A DNA stretch of 64,000 nucleotides, from NCBI GenBank assembly GCA_963842305.1, contig CAWJFW010000002.1, positions 310,001-374,000 of the forward strand, written 5' to 3'. The stretch's first letter is position 1. The number at the start of each line of letters is the position of its first letter. The position numbers and the translations under genes are program-made. The DNA is from JAIBJN01 sp963842305. GTDB taxonomy: Bacteria; Actinomycetota; Thermoleophilia; Gaiellales; Gaiellaceae. This document shows positions 27,005 to 35,551 of this stretch, piece by piece. The notes under the pieces were generated by a model, which was not told the origin of the DNA, ran no database searches, and was given only the letters and a program-made list of their open reading frames with translations.

Positions 27005-30000
27005 GTGACGGCCGGGCTGTACCTGCCTATCATCACCCCAGGTCAGCTGATGCTCCTGCACGCCGTTCCACTCCTGGTCCTGGCCGGGCTCTACGGCCTC
27101 GTCTCGATCCTCCTCGGCCTCTCGCTTGTGCGGGAGCGTCGGGCGACCTGGCTCGGAGTCGGTATCTGGCTCCTCTTCACCGTGGTCGCCGCGATCTCGA
27201 CGCTCCTTGCCGTCCTCGCTCTTATGGGCCACGATCCGCTGGAGGGCGAGCCCTCCTGGCTGATCGTCCTGAGTGCCGTCGCGGTCGCAGTGCCCGGGGT
27301 CATCCTGCTCGTGCGCGGTCACGAGCGCGCCCTGCTCGTCACCGCACGCCGCCGGGTCCACGAGGCCGAGACGATTGCCACCGAGCGAGGCCGCGAGGCC
27401 GCTGCGATCTCGAGGCTCTCGACCGCGCTCTCGAGCGCGCAGACGGGGGAAGACGCGGCCCTTTCGCTGTTCGACGAGGTCGGGGCCCTCCTCGAGCCCG
27501 ACGTGCTCCTGCTCGCACGGGTGGACGAGGAGCTGGGGACTGCCGTCGGTCTCGCCGCCCGTGGCGTCGACGAGGCGTGGTGGCGAAGCGTCGAGCTGCA
27601 GCTCGCCGACGAGAAGGGCGCGATCGTCTCGGTCGTCCGCGAACGCTCGCCGCTCGCGATCTACGACGCGGTCACCGCCTCGAACGTCAACCGCGACGTC
27701 GCCGATGCGGTCGGCGCCAAGAGTGCGGCATTCGTTCCTCTGCTGTCGGAGGACGACGTCGTGGGGGTCCTCGTCGCGGTGACGCAGACGAGTCATCGGA
27801 GCTTCACGACAGCCGAGCTCGACATCGCGCAGGGACTGGCCAGCGAGGCCGCCCTCGCGCTCGGGCGGACGCGTTCGAGCGAAGCGCTGCGGGGTGCTCT
27901 CGAGCGCGAGCGCTTGATCGCTGAGATCGGCAGGCGTGTCCGCTCGGAGCACGACGTCAACACCGTCCTTCGCGTCGCCGTCGAGGAAACGGCGAAGGCG
28001 ATCGGCGTCACGCGGTCATTCGTCCGGCTCGGCGAGCTCGGCGAGTCCATGCCGGTCCTCGGCGAGTGGAACGCCCCGGGGGTCGACCCCATGGGAGACG
28101 TCGCCCCGAACCTGCCGGCGCTGAACCTTGCGGCTCGCGAGCGGCGGACGGTGGCGGTCGAGGACGCGGAGACGTCGGAGGAAATCGCGGACCCGAGCCT
28201 GGGTGACCGCCAGGCGCTTCGCGAGCTCGGGACGCGGGCGACGCTCGCGACCCCGATCGTCGTCTTCGACGAGGTCATCGGCGTCTTCGGGCTGCACCGG
28301 GCCGAGCCGACACGGTGGCGACCGGGTGAAATCGCGCTCGCGGAGGCGATCGCCAGAGAGCTCGGGCTGGCGATTCACACCGCTCGCCTCCTCGGCGAGA
28401 ACGAGCAACGCCTGCGCCGGCAGGAGACGCTGATCCAGGCGGCCGAGGTTCTCACGAGCGACCTCCGGTTCGAGTCCGTCATCCACCGACTCGTGGAAGA
28501 GGTGGTTTCGCTCACGGGTGCGGAGGCGGCGGACTGCTGGATCCTCGAGCCGGACCGCACGCTCCTTCGCTGCCGGGCGGTCGTCGGCGTCCCCGAGTGG
28601 AACGTCGGCCGTCAGATTCCGCCTGAGGGAACGATCGGGCGCGCGCTCCAGTCCGGAAAGAGCGTCCTGATGCGCGATTTCGCTGCGACCGAGCAGCCAC
28701 CGCCGAGCCCTCCGTACGCGGTCTTCAGCGACGTGATGTGCACCCCCATCACCTGGCTCGGCGAGACGCGAGGCATTCTCAGCGTCTGCGCCCGCGAGGC
28801 GGGCCGGTTCGACGAGGGTGATCTCGAGGTCGTCGAGGCGTTCGCGCGCTTCGCCTCGCTCGCGCTCCACAACGCCGAGAGCTTCGAGGAGCGTGAGCGC
28901 CAGGCGCAGGTTCAGCGGGGCTTCTACCGGATCGCGCAGGTCCTCGGCTCCACGCTCTCGCGGGCCGAGACCCTCGATGCGCTCGCGCAGGCGGCGTGCG
29001 ACGCGCTGGGAGGCGATGCCGCTCTGGTGCTGGAGCTACGGGGCGGCTCGGCCGTCCTGGCCGGCGCCTGCCAGCTCCCGGTGAGCCTCCGGACGACCCT
29101 GGGAGCGGAGGACCATGCGATGGCCTGGCCGTTTGCTCTCGCGACCGCCGCGGAGCAGGTGCTGGCCTCGCCCGAGCTCACAGCCGATGACCGGTTCGAC
29201 TCCTCGCTCCGGAAGCCGCTCGTTGTGGAGGGATTTGGATCGCTCCTGTGTGCGCCCGTCGCCGGAGTCCGCGACCAGACCTACGCCGTCGTCGTGCTCT
29301 TCCGCGGAAGCCGGGACTTCGCCGACGAGGACGTGCTCCTGACCCAACACCTGAGCGGAGCCGCCCGCGGGGCGCTCGACCGCAGCGAACTCTTCGAGGG
29401 TGAGCGCCGCGCCCGGACCTTCTCGCAGCAGCTGGCGGGGGTCGGTGCCTCACTTGCGGCGACCCTCGATCCCAGGGTCGTGTTGGCCGAGGTCGCCCAG
29501 GAGGCGCCGCGGTTGCTGCATGCAGACGCGGCGCTCATCCGCCTGCTCGAGCAGGACGAGCTCGTCGTCCGGGCGGCCGCAGGCTCGGGCACGGAGCGCC
29601 TCGTCGAGACGCGCGCGAGCTCGGCGGCAGGGATGTCCGGCGCCGTCGTCCAGTCGCGCGCGCCCGTCGTCGTCCGGGACTCGAGCGAGCAGTCCCGGCT
29701 CGCCCGGGGCGATCTTCTGCTCGAGCGCGGAACCGCCGCCGCCGTTGCGGTCCCGCTCGTGGGTCACGGCGGGGGCCTATACGGCGTGCTCGCCGTCTAC
29801 GCGAACGCCGCACGAGCCTGGCGTGAGGACGAGGTGCACGCGCTCTCGGCTCTGGCCGCCGCCTCGTCCGCGTCCGTGGCCAACGCGGAGCTCTACCAGC
29901 GGGTCGCCGAGGAGAAGGAGCGAAGTGGGGCGATCCTCGCCAACATCGCCGACGGCATCGTCGCGGTGGATCGGGACGACCGGATCGTCCTCTGGAACGC

Positions 30001-30964
30001 GATGGCCGAGCAGGTGACGGGCGTGCCCGCGTCCGAAGCACTCGGTCGCCGTGTCCCGGAGGTGCTCCAGAGAGAGCTCTCGACGAACAACACCGAGGGG
30101 ACCGGAGTCAGGCAGGTCGCAATCAAACGCGACGGGAACGACGTCTGGCTGGCGCTCAGCGAGGCCGTCATGCTCGACCCGGTGGGTTCGGTCGCGGGCC
30201 GGATCTTCGCCTTCCGCGACGTCTCGCGCGAGCGCGTCGTCGAGCAGATGAAGTCGGACTTCGTCTCGGCGGTCTCCCATGAGCTCCGGACTCCGCTCAC
30301 GTCGATCTATGGATTCGCCGAGACGCTCCAGCGCGGCGACGTCGACTTCACCGGCGCCGAGCGCGAGACCTTCCTCCGCTACATCGCGACCGAGTCCGAG
30401 CGCCTCATCAGCATCGTCGACGACTTGCTGAGCGTCGCCAGGCTGGAGGCCGGGGCGTTGGACGTCTCGCTCGAGCCCACGGACGTCGGCGGTGCCGTCC
30501 GGGAGGCAGTCGCGGCCGCGGAGATGCGCGGGAACGGGAGCCATCGATACGCGGTGCGTGTGGATCCACCCGACCTTGCCGTCCGGGCCGATAGGGAGAA
30601 ATTGGGACAGGTGCTCGCCAACCTGCTGGACAACGCCGTCACGTACTCGCCCGAGGGCGGGACGGTCAGCGTGAGCGCTCGCGCACGGTCGAGAGCTGCC
30701 GAGATCACGGTCGCCGACGACGGCATCGGCATCTCCGAGCCGGACCAGCAGCGCGTCTTCACCAAGTTCTTCCGCTCCGAGCGCGTCCCCGCCGGCCAGG
30801 GATCCGGGCTGGGGCTCTTTCTCGTCCGGGGCCTCGTCAACGCGATGGGCGGGCGCATCTGGCTCGAGTCGGAGGACGGGACAGGGTCGCGATTCACGTT
30901 CGAGCTGCCTCTCACCGGCTCCGAGGCCGTCGAGAGCGAGCGCATGGGAGTAACGGCGTCGTGA
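27005..30964 (+). CDS. Membrane-bound multi-GAF, PAS histidine kinase
   Basis: 1319 residues. Three N-terminal TM helices (about residues 15-37, 48-72, 83-103), then about five consecutive GAF-like domains (130-280, 295-465, 475-630, 640-790, 800-960), a PAS domain from about residue 975 ('ILANIADGIVAVDRDDRIVL'), HisKA with phospho-acceptor His1092 in 'SAVSHELRTPLTSIYGFAE', and HATPase_c ('LANLLDNAVTYSPEGG', 'DDGIGISEPD', 'FTKFFRSE', 'GSGLGLFLVRG'). GAF arrays usually bind small molecules or chromophores; none has a Cys placed clearly as a bilin ligand. The GTG start at 27005 follows the strong hairpin by about 30 bp. The stop overlaps the receiver gene (GTGA), so the two form a two-component pair. 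Confidence 0.92.
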   Translation: MTAGLYLPIITPGQLMLLHAVPLLVLAGLYGLVSILLGLSLVRERRATWLGVGIWLLFTVVAAISTLLAVLALMGHDPLEGEPSWLIVLSAVAVAVPGVILLVRGHERALLVTARRRVHEAETIATERGREAAAISRLSTALSSAQTGEDAALSLFDEVGALLEPDVLLLARVDEELGTAVGLAARGVDEAWWRSVELQLADEKGAIVSVVRERSPLAIYDAVTASNVNRDVADAVGAKSAAFVPLLSEDDVVGVLVAVTQTSHRSFTTAELDIAQGLASEAALALGRTRSSEALRGALERERLIAEIGRRVRSEHDVNTVLRVAVEETAKAIGVTRSFVRLGELGESMPVLGEWNAPGVDPMGDVAPNLPALNLAARERRTVAVEDAETSEEIADPSLGDRQALRELGTRATLATPIVVFDEVIGVFGLHRAEPTRWRPGEIALAEAIARELGLAIHTARLLGENEQRLRRQETLIQAAEVLTSDLRFESVIHRLVEEVVSLTGAEAADCWILEPDRTLLRCRAVVGVPEWNVGRQIPPEGTIGRALQSGKSVLMRDFAATEQPPPSPPYAVFSDVMCTPITWLGETRGILSVCAREAGRFDEGDLEVVEAFARFASLALHNAESFEERERQAQVQRGFYRIAQVLGSTLSRAETLDALAQAACDALGGDAALVLELRGGSAVLAGACQLPVSLRTTLGAEDHAMAWPFALATAAEQVLASPELTADDRFDSSLRKPLVVEGFGSLLCAPVAGVRDQTYAVVVLFRGSRDFADEDVLLTQHLSGAARGALDRSELFEGERRARTFSQQLAGVGASLAATLDPRVVLAEVAQEAPRLLHADAALIRLLEQDELVVRAAAGSGTERLVETRASSAAGMSGAVVQSRAPVVVRDSSEQSRLARGDLLLERGTAAAVAVPLVGHGGGLYGVLAVYANAARAWREDEVHALSALAAASSASVANAELYQRVAEEKERSGAILANIADGIVAVDRDDRIVLWNAMAEQVTGVPASEALGRRVPEVLQRELSTNNTEGTGVRQVAIKRDGNDVWLALSEAVMLDPVGSVAGRIFAFRDVSRERVVEQMKSDFVSAVSHELRTPLTSIYGFAETLQRGDVDFTGAERETFLRYIATESERLISIVDDLLSVARLEAGALDVSLEPTDVGGAVREAVAAAEMRGNGSHRYAVRVDPPDLAVRADREKLGQVLANLLDNAVTYSPEGGTVSVSARARSRAAEITVADDGIGISEPDQQRVFTKFFRSERVPAGQGSGLGLFLVRGLVNAMGGRIWLESEDGTGSRFTFELPLTGSEAVESERMGVTAS

Positions 30965-31398
30965 CGCGAGTGCTCGTCATCGATGACGAGGCCCCGATCC
31001 GGCTCCTCTGCCGCGTCAACCTCGAAGCGGAAGGGATGGGCGTCTCCGAGGCGGGCGACGGGCCCGGCGGCCTCCAGCTGGCCCGGAGCGAGCGGCCGGA
31101 CGTCATCCTCCTCGACGTGATGATGCCGGGCCTCGACGGCTGGCGGGTTGCCGAGATGCTGCTCGATGATCCGATCACGCGCGACATCCCGATCGTCTTC
31201 CTCACGGCACGCGCCGACGTCCGCGACCGCGCCCGCGGCATCGACCTCGGGGGTCTCGAGTACATCACCAAGCCGTTCAACCCGGTCGAGCTGGCAACGC
31301 TGGTTCGCCGGGTGCTGGTCGCGGTCGAGAGCGGGGAGCGTGAGCGCCTCCGCAGCGACAAGGTCGCCCAACTCCGCGAGCTCTTCGAAGGCGTCTAG
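30961..31398 (+). CDS. Receiver-only response regulator
   Basis: 145 residues, a single CheY-like domain: acidic pair Asp8/Asp9 in 'VLVIDDEAP', phospho-acceptor Asp52 in 'VILLDVMMPG', Thr82 in 'VFLTARAD', and Lys104 in 'EYITKPFNP'. A C-terminal helix of about 25 residues ('ERERLRSDKVAQLRELFEGV') follows but no DNA-binding domain. Partner of the overlapping kinase; output must be by protein interaction or onward phosphotransfer. Confidence 0.93.
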   Translation: MTRVLVIDDEAPIRLLCRVNLEAEGMGVSEAGDGPGGLQLARSERPDVILLDVMMPGLDGWRVAEMLLDDPITRDIPIVFLTARADVRDRARGIDLGGLEYITKPFNPVELATLVRRVLVAVESGERERLRSDKVAQLRELFEGV

Positions 31399-31411
31399 CC
31401 GCCCGAGCGGA

Positions 31412-31849
31412 CTAGCGGAAGCGCGCGACGGCCATCTCGACGCAGCCATAGCCTCGCCATGGCCCCCGGTTCCAGCCGGTGCCGATCACGCTGAAGCCGG
31501 GCCGCATGATCAGTGCGCGGTGGCCCGAGCTGTTGAGCCACATCCGCACCGCCTGGGCGGGCCTGAACCATGAGCACGTGCCCCAGGCAATGATCTCGCC
31601 GGTTCCGGAACGGAGGCTGGCGTGATGGAAGGAATCCCGCCGCACCAGATGCCGCGACCAGGAACGCGCACCCCGGTTTAGCTTCTGACTTACCCGGAGC
31701 TGGCGCAGGCCGTGCGATGCCCGGATGTCGTTGATCCGCTCGACGAGCCGGCTCTCCATCGCCGAAGGGGCGGACTGGGCCGGCGCCGCGACGGCGACTG
31801 CGACGACGCACGAAAGAAGCGCAAGTGTTGTTCGTAGCTGTCCCGGCAT
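31412..31849 (-). CDS. Secreted CAP (SCP/PR1) domain protein
   Basis: 145 residues from the ATG at 31849: signal peptide ('TTLALLSCVVAVAVAAPAQS'), then a CAP domain with 'LVERINDIRASHGLRQLRVS', 'HHASLRSGTGEIIAWG' and 'NSSGHRALIMRPGFSVIGTG'. The first His and Glu of the CAP cavity are recognisable. Secreted bacterial CAP proteins often act in envelope biology, mostly unknown. The in-frame extension to 31933 adds only non-signal sequence. Convergent with the receiver gene, 13 bp apart. Confidence 0.85.
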   Translation of the reverse strand: MPGQLRTTLALLSCVVAVAVAAPAQSAPSAMESRLVERINDIRASHGLRQLRVSQKLNRGARSWSRHLVRRDSFHHASLRSGTGEIIAWGTCSWFRPAQAVRMWLNSSGHRALIMRPGFSVIGTGWNRGPWRGYGCVEMAVARFR

Positions 31850-31929
31850 GCGAAGCAGACTGCCGGACCCTTTTCGGCATCCCGTACGCAAAGCGTTAGG
31901 GTTGTCTGAAGACGGCAATCTCACAGCCC

Positions 31930-33006
31930 TCACGCGCGAGGGCGAGAGATTGCCATATCTTCGTGCATTTTGCGGCGATTATCGTGCTGATCGTCACGAG
32001 CTTGGGCGCGAGACGTCTGCGCGAGAATCACTCCAATGAGGACGATCAGGCCGCCGATGATCTGCACGGCGGCCAGCTCCTCTCCGAGCCAGAACCAGGC
32101 GACGATCGCCGCGAGGACGGGCTCGAGCATGGCGATGATCGTCACGCGCGTCGCCGGGACATGGTGCAACGCGCTCACCAGGAAGATGAAGGGCACCACC
32201 GTTCCGAGCACGACGATGTAGGCAAGGAGAAGCCACACCGGAGCCGAGACGTCGTCGAAGCGGCCGAGCAGCGAGACGCTCTCACCCAGGACGTCGGTCG
32301 GGAAGCTCCACCAAGGCGCGACAAGGGCCCAGAAGAGCGCAGCGAACGAGAATCCCCAGGCCAGCAGCGAATACACGTCCCGGCCGCCCTCGAGCGACCG
32401 CTCTGCCATGAGCACGTACGCCGCATAGGCCAGGGCCGTGACCAGGCAGGCGAGGACGCCGAGCCCGTCCAGCGACGAACCGCCGCCCCAGATCTCGACG
32501 ACGAGCGAGAGGCCGAAGAGGCTGAGGGCGATCGCCAGCCAAAGCCGTCGCCGCACCGGCTCGTGGACGTAGAAGCGTGCCCAGAGCGCGACGAAGACCG
32601 GGGCGAGGTAGTTGATGACGAGCGCGATCCCGATGTCGAGGCGCCTGATGCCCACGAAGTAGAAAAACTGCACGAAGGCCAGGCCCAGGATCCCGAACAC
32701 CGCCAGGAAGCCGAGTTCCCGCCGCGTGGTGCGGAGCGTCGCGGGCCGAAGAAGGGCCACCGCGACCATGAGGATCAGCGCGGCGCCTGTCGCGCGGACC
32801 TCGGCGAGCCGTTGCGCAGAGAAGCCCGCGGAGTCGAGCACGATCTTCGCGATCACCGCGTTCAGCGACCAGAGGACGACCGCGGACCATACGAGCACGT
32901 AGCCGAGCGCGGGACGTGGGACCGGGCGCTTCGACTCGAGAGCGGGCGGCGCGAACGGTGCGTCGGCCACGGGCGGGCGGAACGATAGCGACCTCCGCCG
33001 TACCAT
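31930..33006 (-). CDS. EamA/DMT family transporter
   Basis: About 358 residues with ten TM helices in two EamA repeats ('YVLVWSAVVLWSLNAVIAKI' at the start of repeat 1; 'LACLVTALAYAAYVLMAERS' for repeat 2; 'EPVLAAIVAWFWLGEELAAV' is the family's closing motif). N-terminal 30 residues and the C-terminal tail are polar. The longest ORF starts at 33030 on top of the divergent start; ATG 33006 avoids this. Two EamA genes back to back suggest local duplication or a paired exporter, but they share little obvious identity. Confidence 0.85.
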   Translation of the reverse strand: MVRRRSLSFRPPVADAPFAPPALESKRPVPRPALGYVLVWSAVVLWSLNAVIAKIVLDSAGFSAQRLAEVRATGAALILMVAVALLRPATLRTTRRELGFLAVFGILGLAFVQFFYFVGIRRLDIGIALVINYLAPVFVALWARFYVHEPVRRRLWLAIALSLFGLSLVVEIWGGGSSLDGLGVLACLVTALAYAAYVLMAERSLEGGRDVYSLLAWGFSFAALFWALVAPWWSFPTDVLGESVSLLGRFDDVSAPVWLLLAYIVVLGTVVPFIFLVSALHHVPATRVTIIAMLEPVLAAIVAWFWLGEELAAVQIIGGLIVLIGVILAQTSRAQARDDQHDNRRKMHEDMAISRPRA

Positions 33007-33029
33007 CGCCCGCATAGCGTTCATGCGCA

Positions 33030-33998
33030 ATGGGCTCCAGGCCGGTCCTGATGGCGATGGCGGGCGCGGCGTGTATCGCCTTCTCCGCGATCCTCGTGCG
33101 CCTCGCGGATGTGCCGCCTTCGACCGCGGCCTTCTACCGCTGCGCCTATGCGCTGCCGCTTTTGGGGCTGCTCGTCTGGTGGGAGCGCCGACGCTACGGT
33201 CGGCTCTCGGAACGCGCCCTCTGGCTCTCCCTGGTCGCGGGCGTGTTCTTCATGGCCGACCTCGTCTTCTGGCACCACACGATCGCGGCCGTCGGCGCGG
33301 GCCTCGCCACCGTGCTGGGAAACGTCCAGGTCGTCATCGTTCCGCTGGCCGCGTGGGCGTTCTTGCAGGAGAAGCCCGCAGGCCGCACGCTCGCAGCGGT
33401 CCCGATCGTTCTCATCGGTGTGGTGCTCATCTCCGGGGTCGTGGGCGCGGGCGCCTACGGCTCGAACCCGCCGCTCGGGGTTCTGTTCGGCTTCCTGACC
33501 GCGGTCACGTACGGCGGCTTCCTGCTCGTCCTCCGGGAGGGGAGCACCGATCTGCGCCGGCCTGCGGGGCCGCTCTTCTATGCGACGTTCTCGGCCGCGC
33601 TCGTGACGCTGCCGGTCGGCGCCGGCCTCGGCGAGCTGGAGCTCACGCCCACCTGGCCCGAGCACGGCTGGCTTCTCCTGCTCGCCCTCACCTCACAGGT
33701 CGTCGGCTGGCTCCTCATCGCCGCGGCTCTTCCGCGCCTTCCGGCGGCGCTCACCTCGGTGAGCCTCACGCTCCAGCCCGCGCTCTCGGTCGTCTTCGCG
33801 GTGATCCTCCTGGACGAGGCGCCGTCGTCGCTTCAGTTCGCCGGCGTGGCCGTGATCATCGCGGGCGTCGTCCTGGCGACGGCGGGTCGCCGCAGCGAGC
33901 CGTACACTGAGCCCAAGCTGCGGGACGTGGCGCAGCCTGGTAGCGCGCCTGCTTTGGGAGCAGGAGGCCGCCGGTTCGAATCCGGCCGTCCCGACTGA
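33030..33998 (+). CDS. EamA/DMT family transporter running into tRNA-Pro
   Basis: Ten-TM exporter ('MAMAGAACIAFSAILVRLAD', 'ADLVFWHHTIAAVGAGLATV', 'LQPALSVVFAVILLDEAPSS', 'AGVAVIIAGVVLATAGRR'). The family usually ends shortly after the last helix. Here no stop occurs until 33996-33998, so the last 25 codons ('RDVAQPGSAPALGAGGRRFE' and following) are a translation of tRNA-Pro. Either the true stop was lost by an indel just before 33920 or the ORF and tRNA really overlap. ATG at 33030. Confidence 0.83.
   Translation: MGSRPVLMAMAGAACIAFSAILVRLADVPPSTAAFYRCAYALPLLGLLVWWERRRYGRLSERALWLSLVAGVFFMADLVFWHHTIAAVGAGLATVLGNVQVVIVPLAAWAFLQEKPAGRTLAAVPIVLIGVVLISGVVGAGAYGSNPPLGVLFGFLTAVTYGGFLLVLREGSTDLRRPAGPLFYATFSAALVTLPVGAGLGELELTPTWPEHGWLLLLALTSQVVGWLLIAAALPRLPAALTSVSLTLQPALSVVFAVILLDEAPSSLQFAGVAVIIAGVVLATAGRRSEPYTEPKLRDVAQPGSAPALGAGGRRFESGRPD
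33921..33994 (+). tRNA. tRNA-Pro (TGG)
   Basis: Acceptor arms CGGGACG (33921-33927) and CGTCCCG (33987-33993) pair fully, discriminator A33994; D-loop AGCCTGGTAGC; anticodon stem CCTGC/GCAGG with loop TTTGGGA and anticodon TGG at 33955-33957; T-arm GCCGG TTCGAAT CCGGC. C1-G72 and G37 are typical of bacterial tRNA-Pro. CCA is not encoded. Confidence 0.96.
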
Positions 33999-34113
33999 AG
34001 GAACGCCCTGCAAATCGCGGAGTGGTGAAGGGGCTGTCCGCCGGGCGGTCACGGGGAGTCAGGCCCCAGTTAGATTTGGCAGACGGCTGCGTCTTCGCGA
34101 GGCGACAGCGGCT

Positions 34114-34353
34114 CTAGTCGGTCACGTCCTCGACGCCTGCGGCGCGCTCGTGACGGGCACGGGTGAGAATCTCGTCCACGCGCTGACGCGAGACGCCGAG
34201 CGCACGGGCAAGCTCCGCTTTGTTGGCGCCGGCTTCATGTGCGGTGAGCAGGGCGCTGCGAAAGTTGCGCCGGGCGCGGTCTAGGCGCTGAAGCGCGTCG
34301 AGCGCTTTCCGGTACGCGCGCAGCACAGACTTGACTTCGGCCTCGTGTGCCAT
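34114..34353 (-). CDS. Small helix-turn-helix protein
   Basis: 79 residues. An N-terminal helical hairpin ('RAYRKALDALQRLDRARRNF') precedes a helix-turn-helix ('EAGANKAELARALGVSRQRVDEIL', seen here as 'ANKAELARALGVSRQRVDEI'), whose recognition helix 'SRQRVDEIL' is like those of small regulatory proteins and resolvase C-termini. ATG 34353 preferred over TTG/ATG 34371. It is divergently transcribed from a long leader with two ACTTGCAC direct repeats, which could be its operator. Confidence 0.7.
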   Translation of the reverse strand: MAHEAEVKSVLRAYRKALDALQRLDRARRNFRSALLTAHEAGANKAELARALGVSRQRVDEILTRARHERAAGVEDVTD

Positions 34354-34380
34354 GCCCCTACGATACAGCACGCAAGGGGT

Positions 34381-34412
34381 ACTTGCACCTGCTATGCAGG
34401 AGGGACTTGCAC
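34381..34412 (+). repeat. Two ACTTGCAC direct repeats (possible operator)
   Basis: Identical 8-mers at 34381-34388 and 34405-34412, 24 bp apart, between the divergent HTH gene and the secreted-protein gene. The second overlaps the -35 box of the promoter at 34407. Confidence 0.5.
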
Positions 34413-34435
34413 TTGCGCTCGAAAGCGGCTATTCT
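34407..34435 (+). promoter_or_regulatory. Sigma-70-type promoter
   Basis: TTGCAC (34407-34412), a 17-bp spacer and TATTCT (34430-34435), both close to consensus TTGACA/TATAAT. It points to the secreted-protein gene at 34699 and implies a leader of about 255 nt. Confidence 0.6.
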
Positions 34436-34698
34436 GTCGGCGCCGGTGTAGCTGCGACCGGCCAGAGAAATGCTGACCGGACGCGCCCCGTCGTTACGAC
34501 GGAAGGACCGGCCCGCAGATGCAGGACCCCTACTACCGCGAGCCGCGGCTTTGTCACTGGGGCGCCCGAAGGAAGAAACCGGCGAACGAATAGGCGCCGG
34601 CGGATCCCCGTTGCGCCCGGCCTCCCCTAACAGGCCCCCACCAAGGGAGGTCGGGCGGAGCGGGAATGAACCGCGCTCCACCAACCGAAAGGACTTAG

Positions 34699-35364
34699 AT
34701 GAGGAAGTTCGTAGTAGCGGCGGCGGTCGCCGTCTCGGCCCTGGCGATCACCGCCACTGCCGTGGCCTCGACGCTCACCGCCAACCACGCCCTCCAGTTT
34801 CAGGGCTCTGGCTCGCACGTCTGGACCGTCAAAGGCGGCGACAGCCCGCACGACACCAATACGAAGGCCCTGCGCCTGCACGTCGGCGACCCGACCACGG
34901 GCGGCTACGCCGTCGCCTACTCGAAGCGGTCGATTCACATTGCAACCGACGCCGAGGCAGTGACGAACCTGTCGTTCGAGTACAAGCAGACGACACACGT
35001 CGGCGCAGGAGCTCCGCGAATCTCGGTCGAGTTCCAGAACGGCGACGTCGCCTACCTCGCCGCGTTCTACTGCGACCACCCGATCGGGAGCGATTGGGGC
35101 CGGGCCGACTTCACCCGGTTCAAGACGAACTGCTCGTTCTTCGTCTCGGGTGATACGGCCGGGCAGTACGCGGCTGACGGCAACAGGTCGGCGTGGCGCG
35201 TCTACACCGACGCCCATCCCGATCAGATCGTCGAGCAGGCGTACCTCGTCGCTGACGAGCCCGGTGGGTATCGCATCGACCGGCTCTCGCTCGGTGCCGG
35301 CGCGATGTACACCGCCGGCAACACCGTCGGGAAGGTCTGCACGACCGACGAGGCCTCCTGCTGA
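34699..35364 (+). CDS. Secreted protein of unknown function
   Basis: 221 residues with a classical signal peptide ('KFVVAAAVAVSALAITATAV', cleavage near 'AVAST'). The mature part is beta-rich with Gly/Asn/Asp turns ('GGDSPHDTNTKALRLHVGDP', 'LSFEYKQTTHVGAGAPRISV', 'GYRIDRLSLGAGAMYTAG') and four Cys residues that could form two disulfides. This looks like a jelly-roll, carbohydrate-binding-like fold, but I cannot name a family. Sequence resembling its middle part recurs on the minus strand near 53600. Its ATG follows GAAAGGACT. Likely controlled through the long leader. Confidence 0.75.
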   Translation: MRKFVVAAAVAVSALAITATAVASTLTANHALQFQGSGSHVWTVKGGDSPHDTNTKALRLHVGDPTTGGYAVAYSKRSIHIATDAEAVTNLSFEYKQTTHVGAGAPRISVEFQNGDVAYLAAFYCDHPIGSDWGRADFTRFKTNCSFFVSGDTAGQYAADGNRSAWRVYTDAHPDQIVEQAYLVADEPGGYRIDRLSLGAGAMYTAGNTVGKVCTTDEASC

Positions 35365-35419
35365 GGGACGGCTCATCACGTCTATGACGAGACAGCGAGT
35401 CGCTGTTGAGTTGAGCAGC

Positions 35420-35469
35420 GCGACGCTGCTCCGAGGCGAGGCAAACGCCCGTGCTCGGAGGAGCGTCGC
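35420..35469 (+). terminator. Bidirectional hairpin between convergent genes
   Basis: Sixteen-base arms at 35420-35435 and 35454-35469 pair with one mismatch around an 18-nt loop. It lies between the stop of the secreted-protein gene (35364) and the stop of the methyltransferase gene (35552), so it can serve both strands. Confidence 0.6.
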
Positions 35470-35551
35470 AGTGCGCTCCGTCCTGCCCAGAGACTGGTCG
35501 GGCGGGATCGCAGGCCCTCTCGAAGCTGCGGACCCGCCGAGAAACGCTCCG

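Larger units (their letters stand above)
34354..34698 (+). other. 345-bp divergent intergenic region with long structured leader
   Basis: Contains the promoter and direct repeats listed separately. From the predicted transcription start (about 34442) to the ATG at 34699 is about 255 nt, GC-rich and full of short complementary stems, for example TCGTTACGA near 34488 and GGCGCCGGCGG near 34595. I could not match it to a known riboswitch class by eye. Confidence 0.45.
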
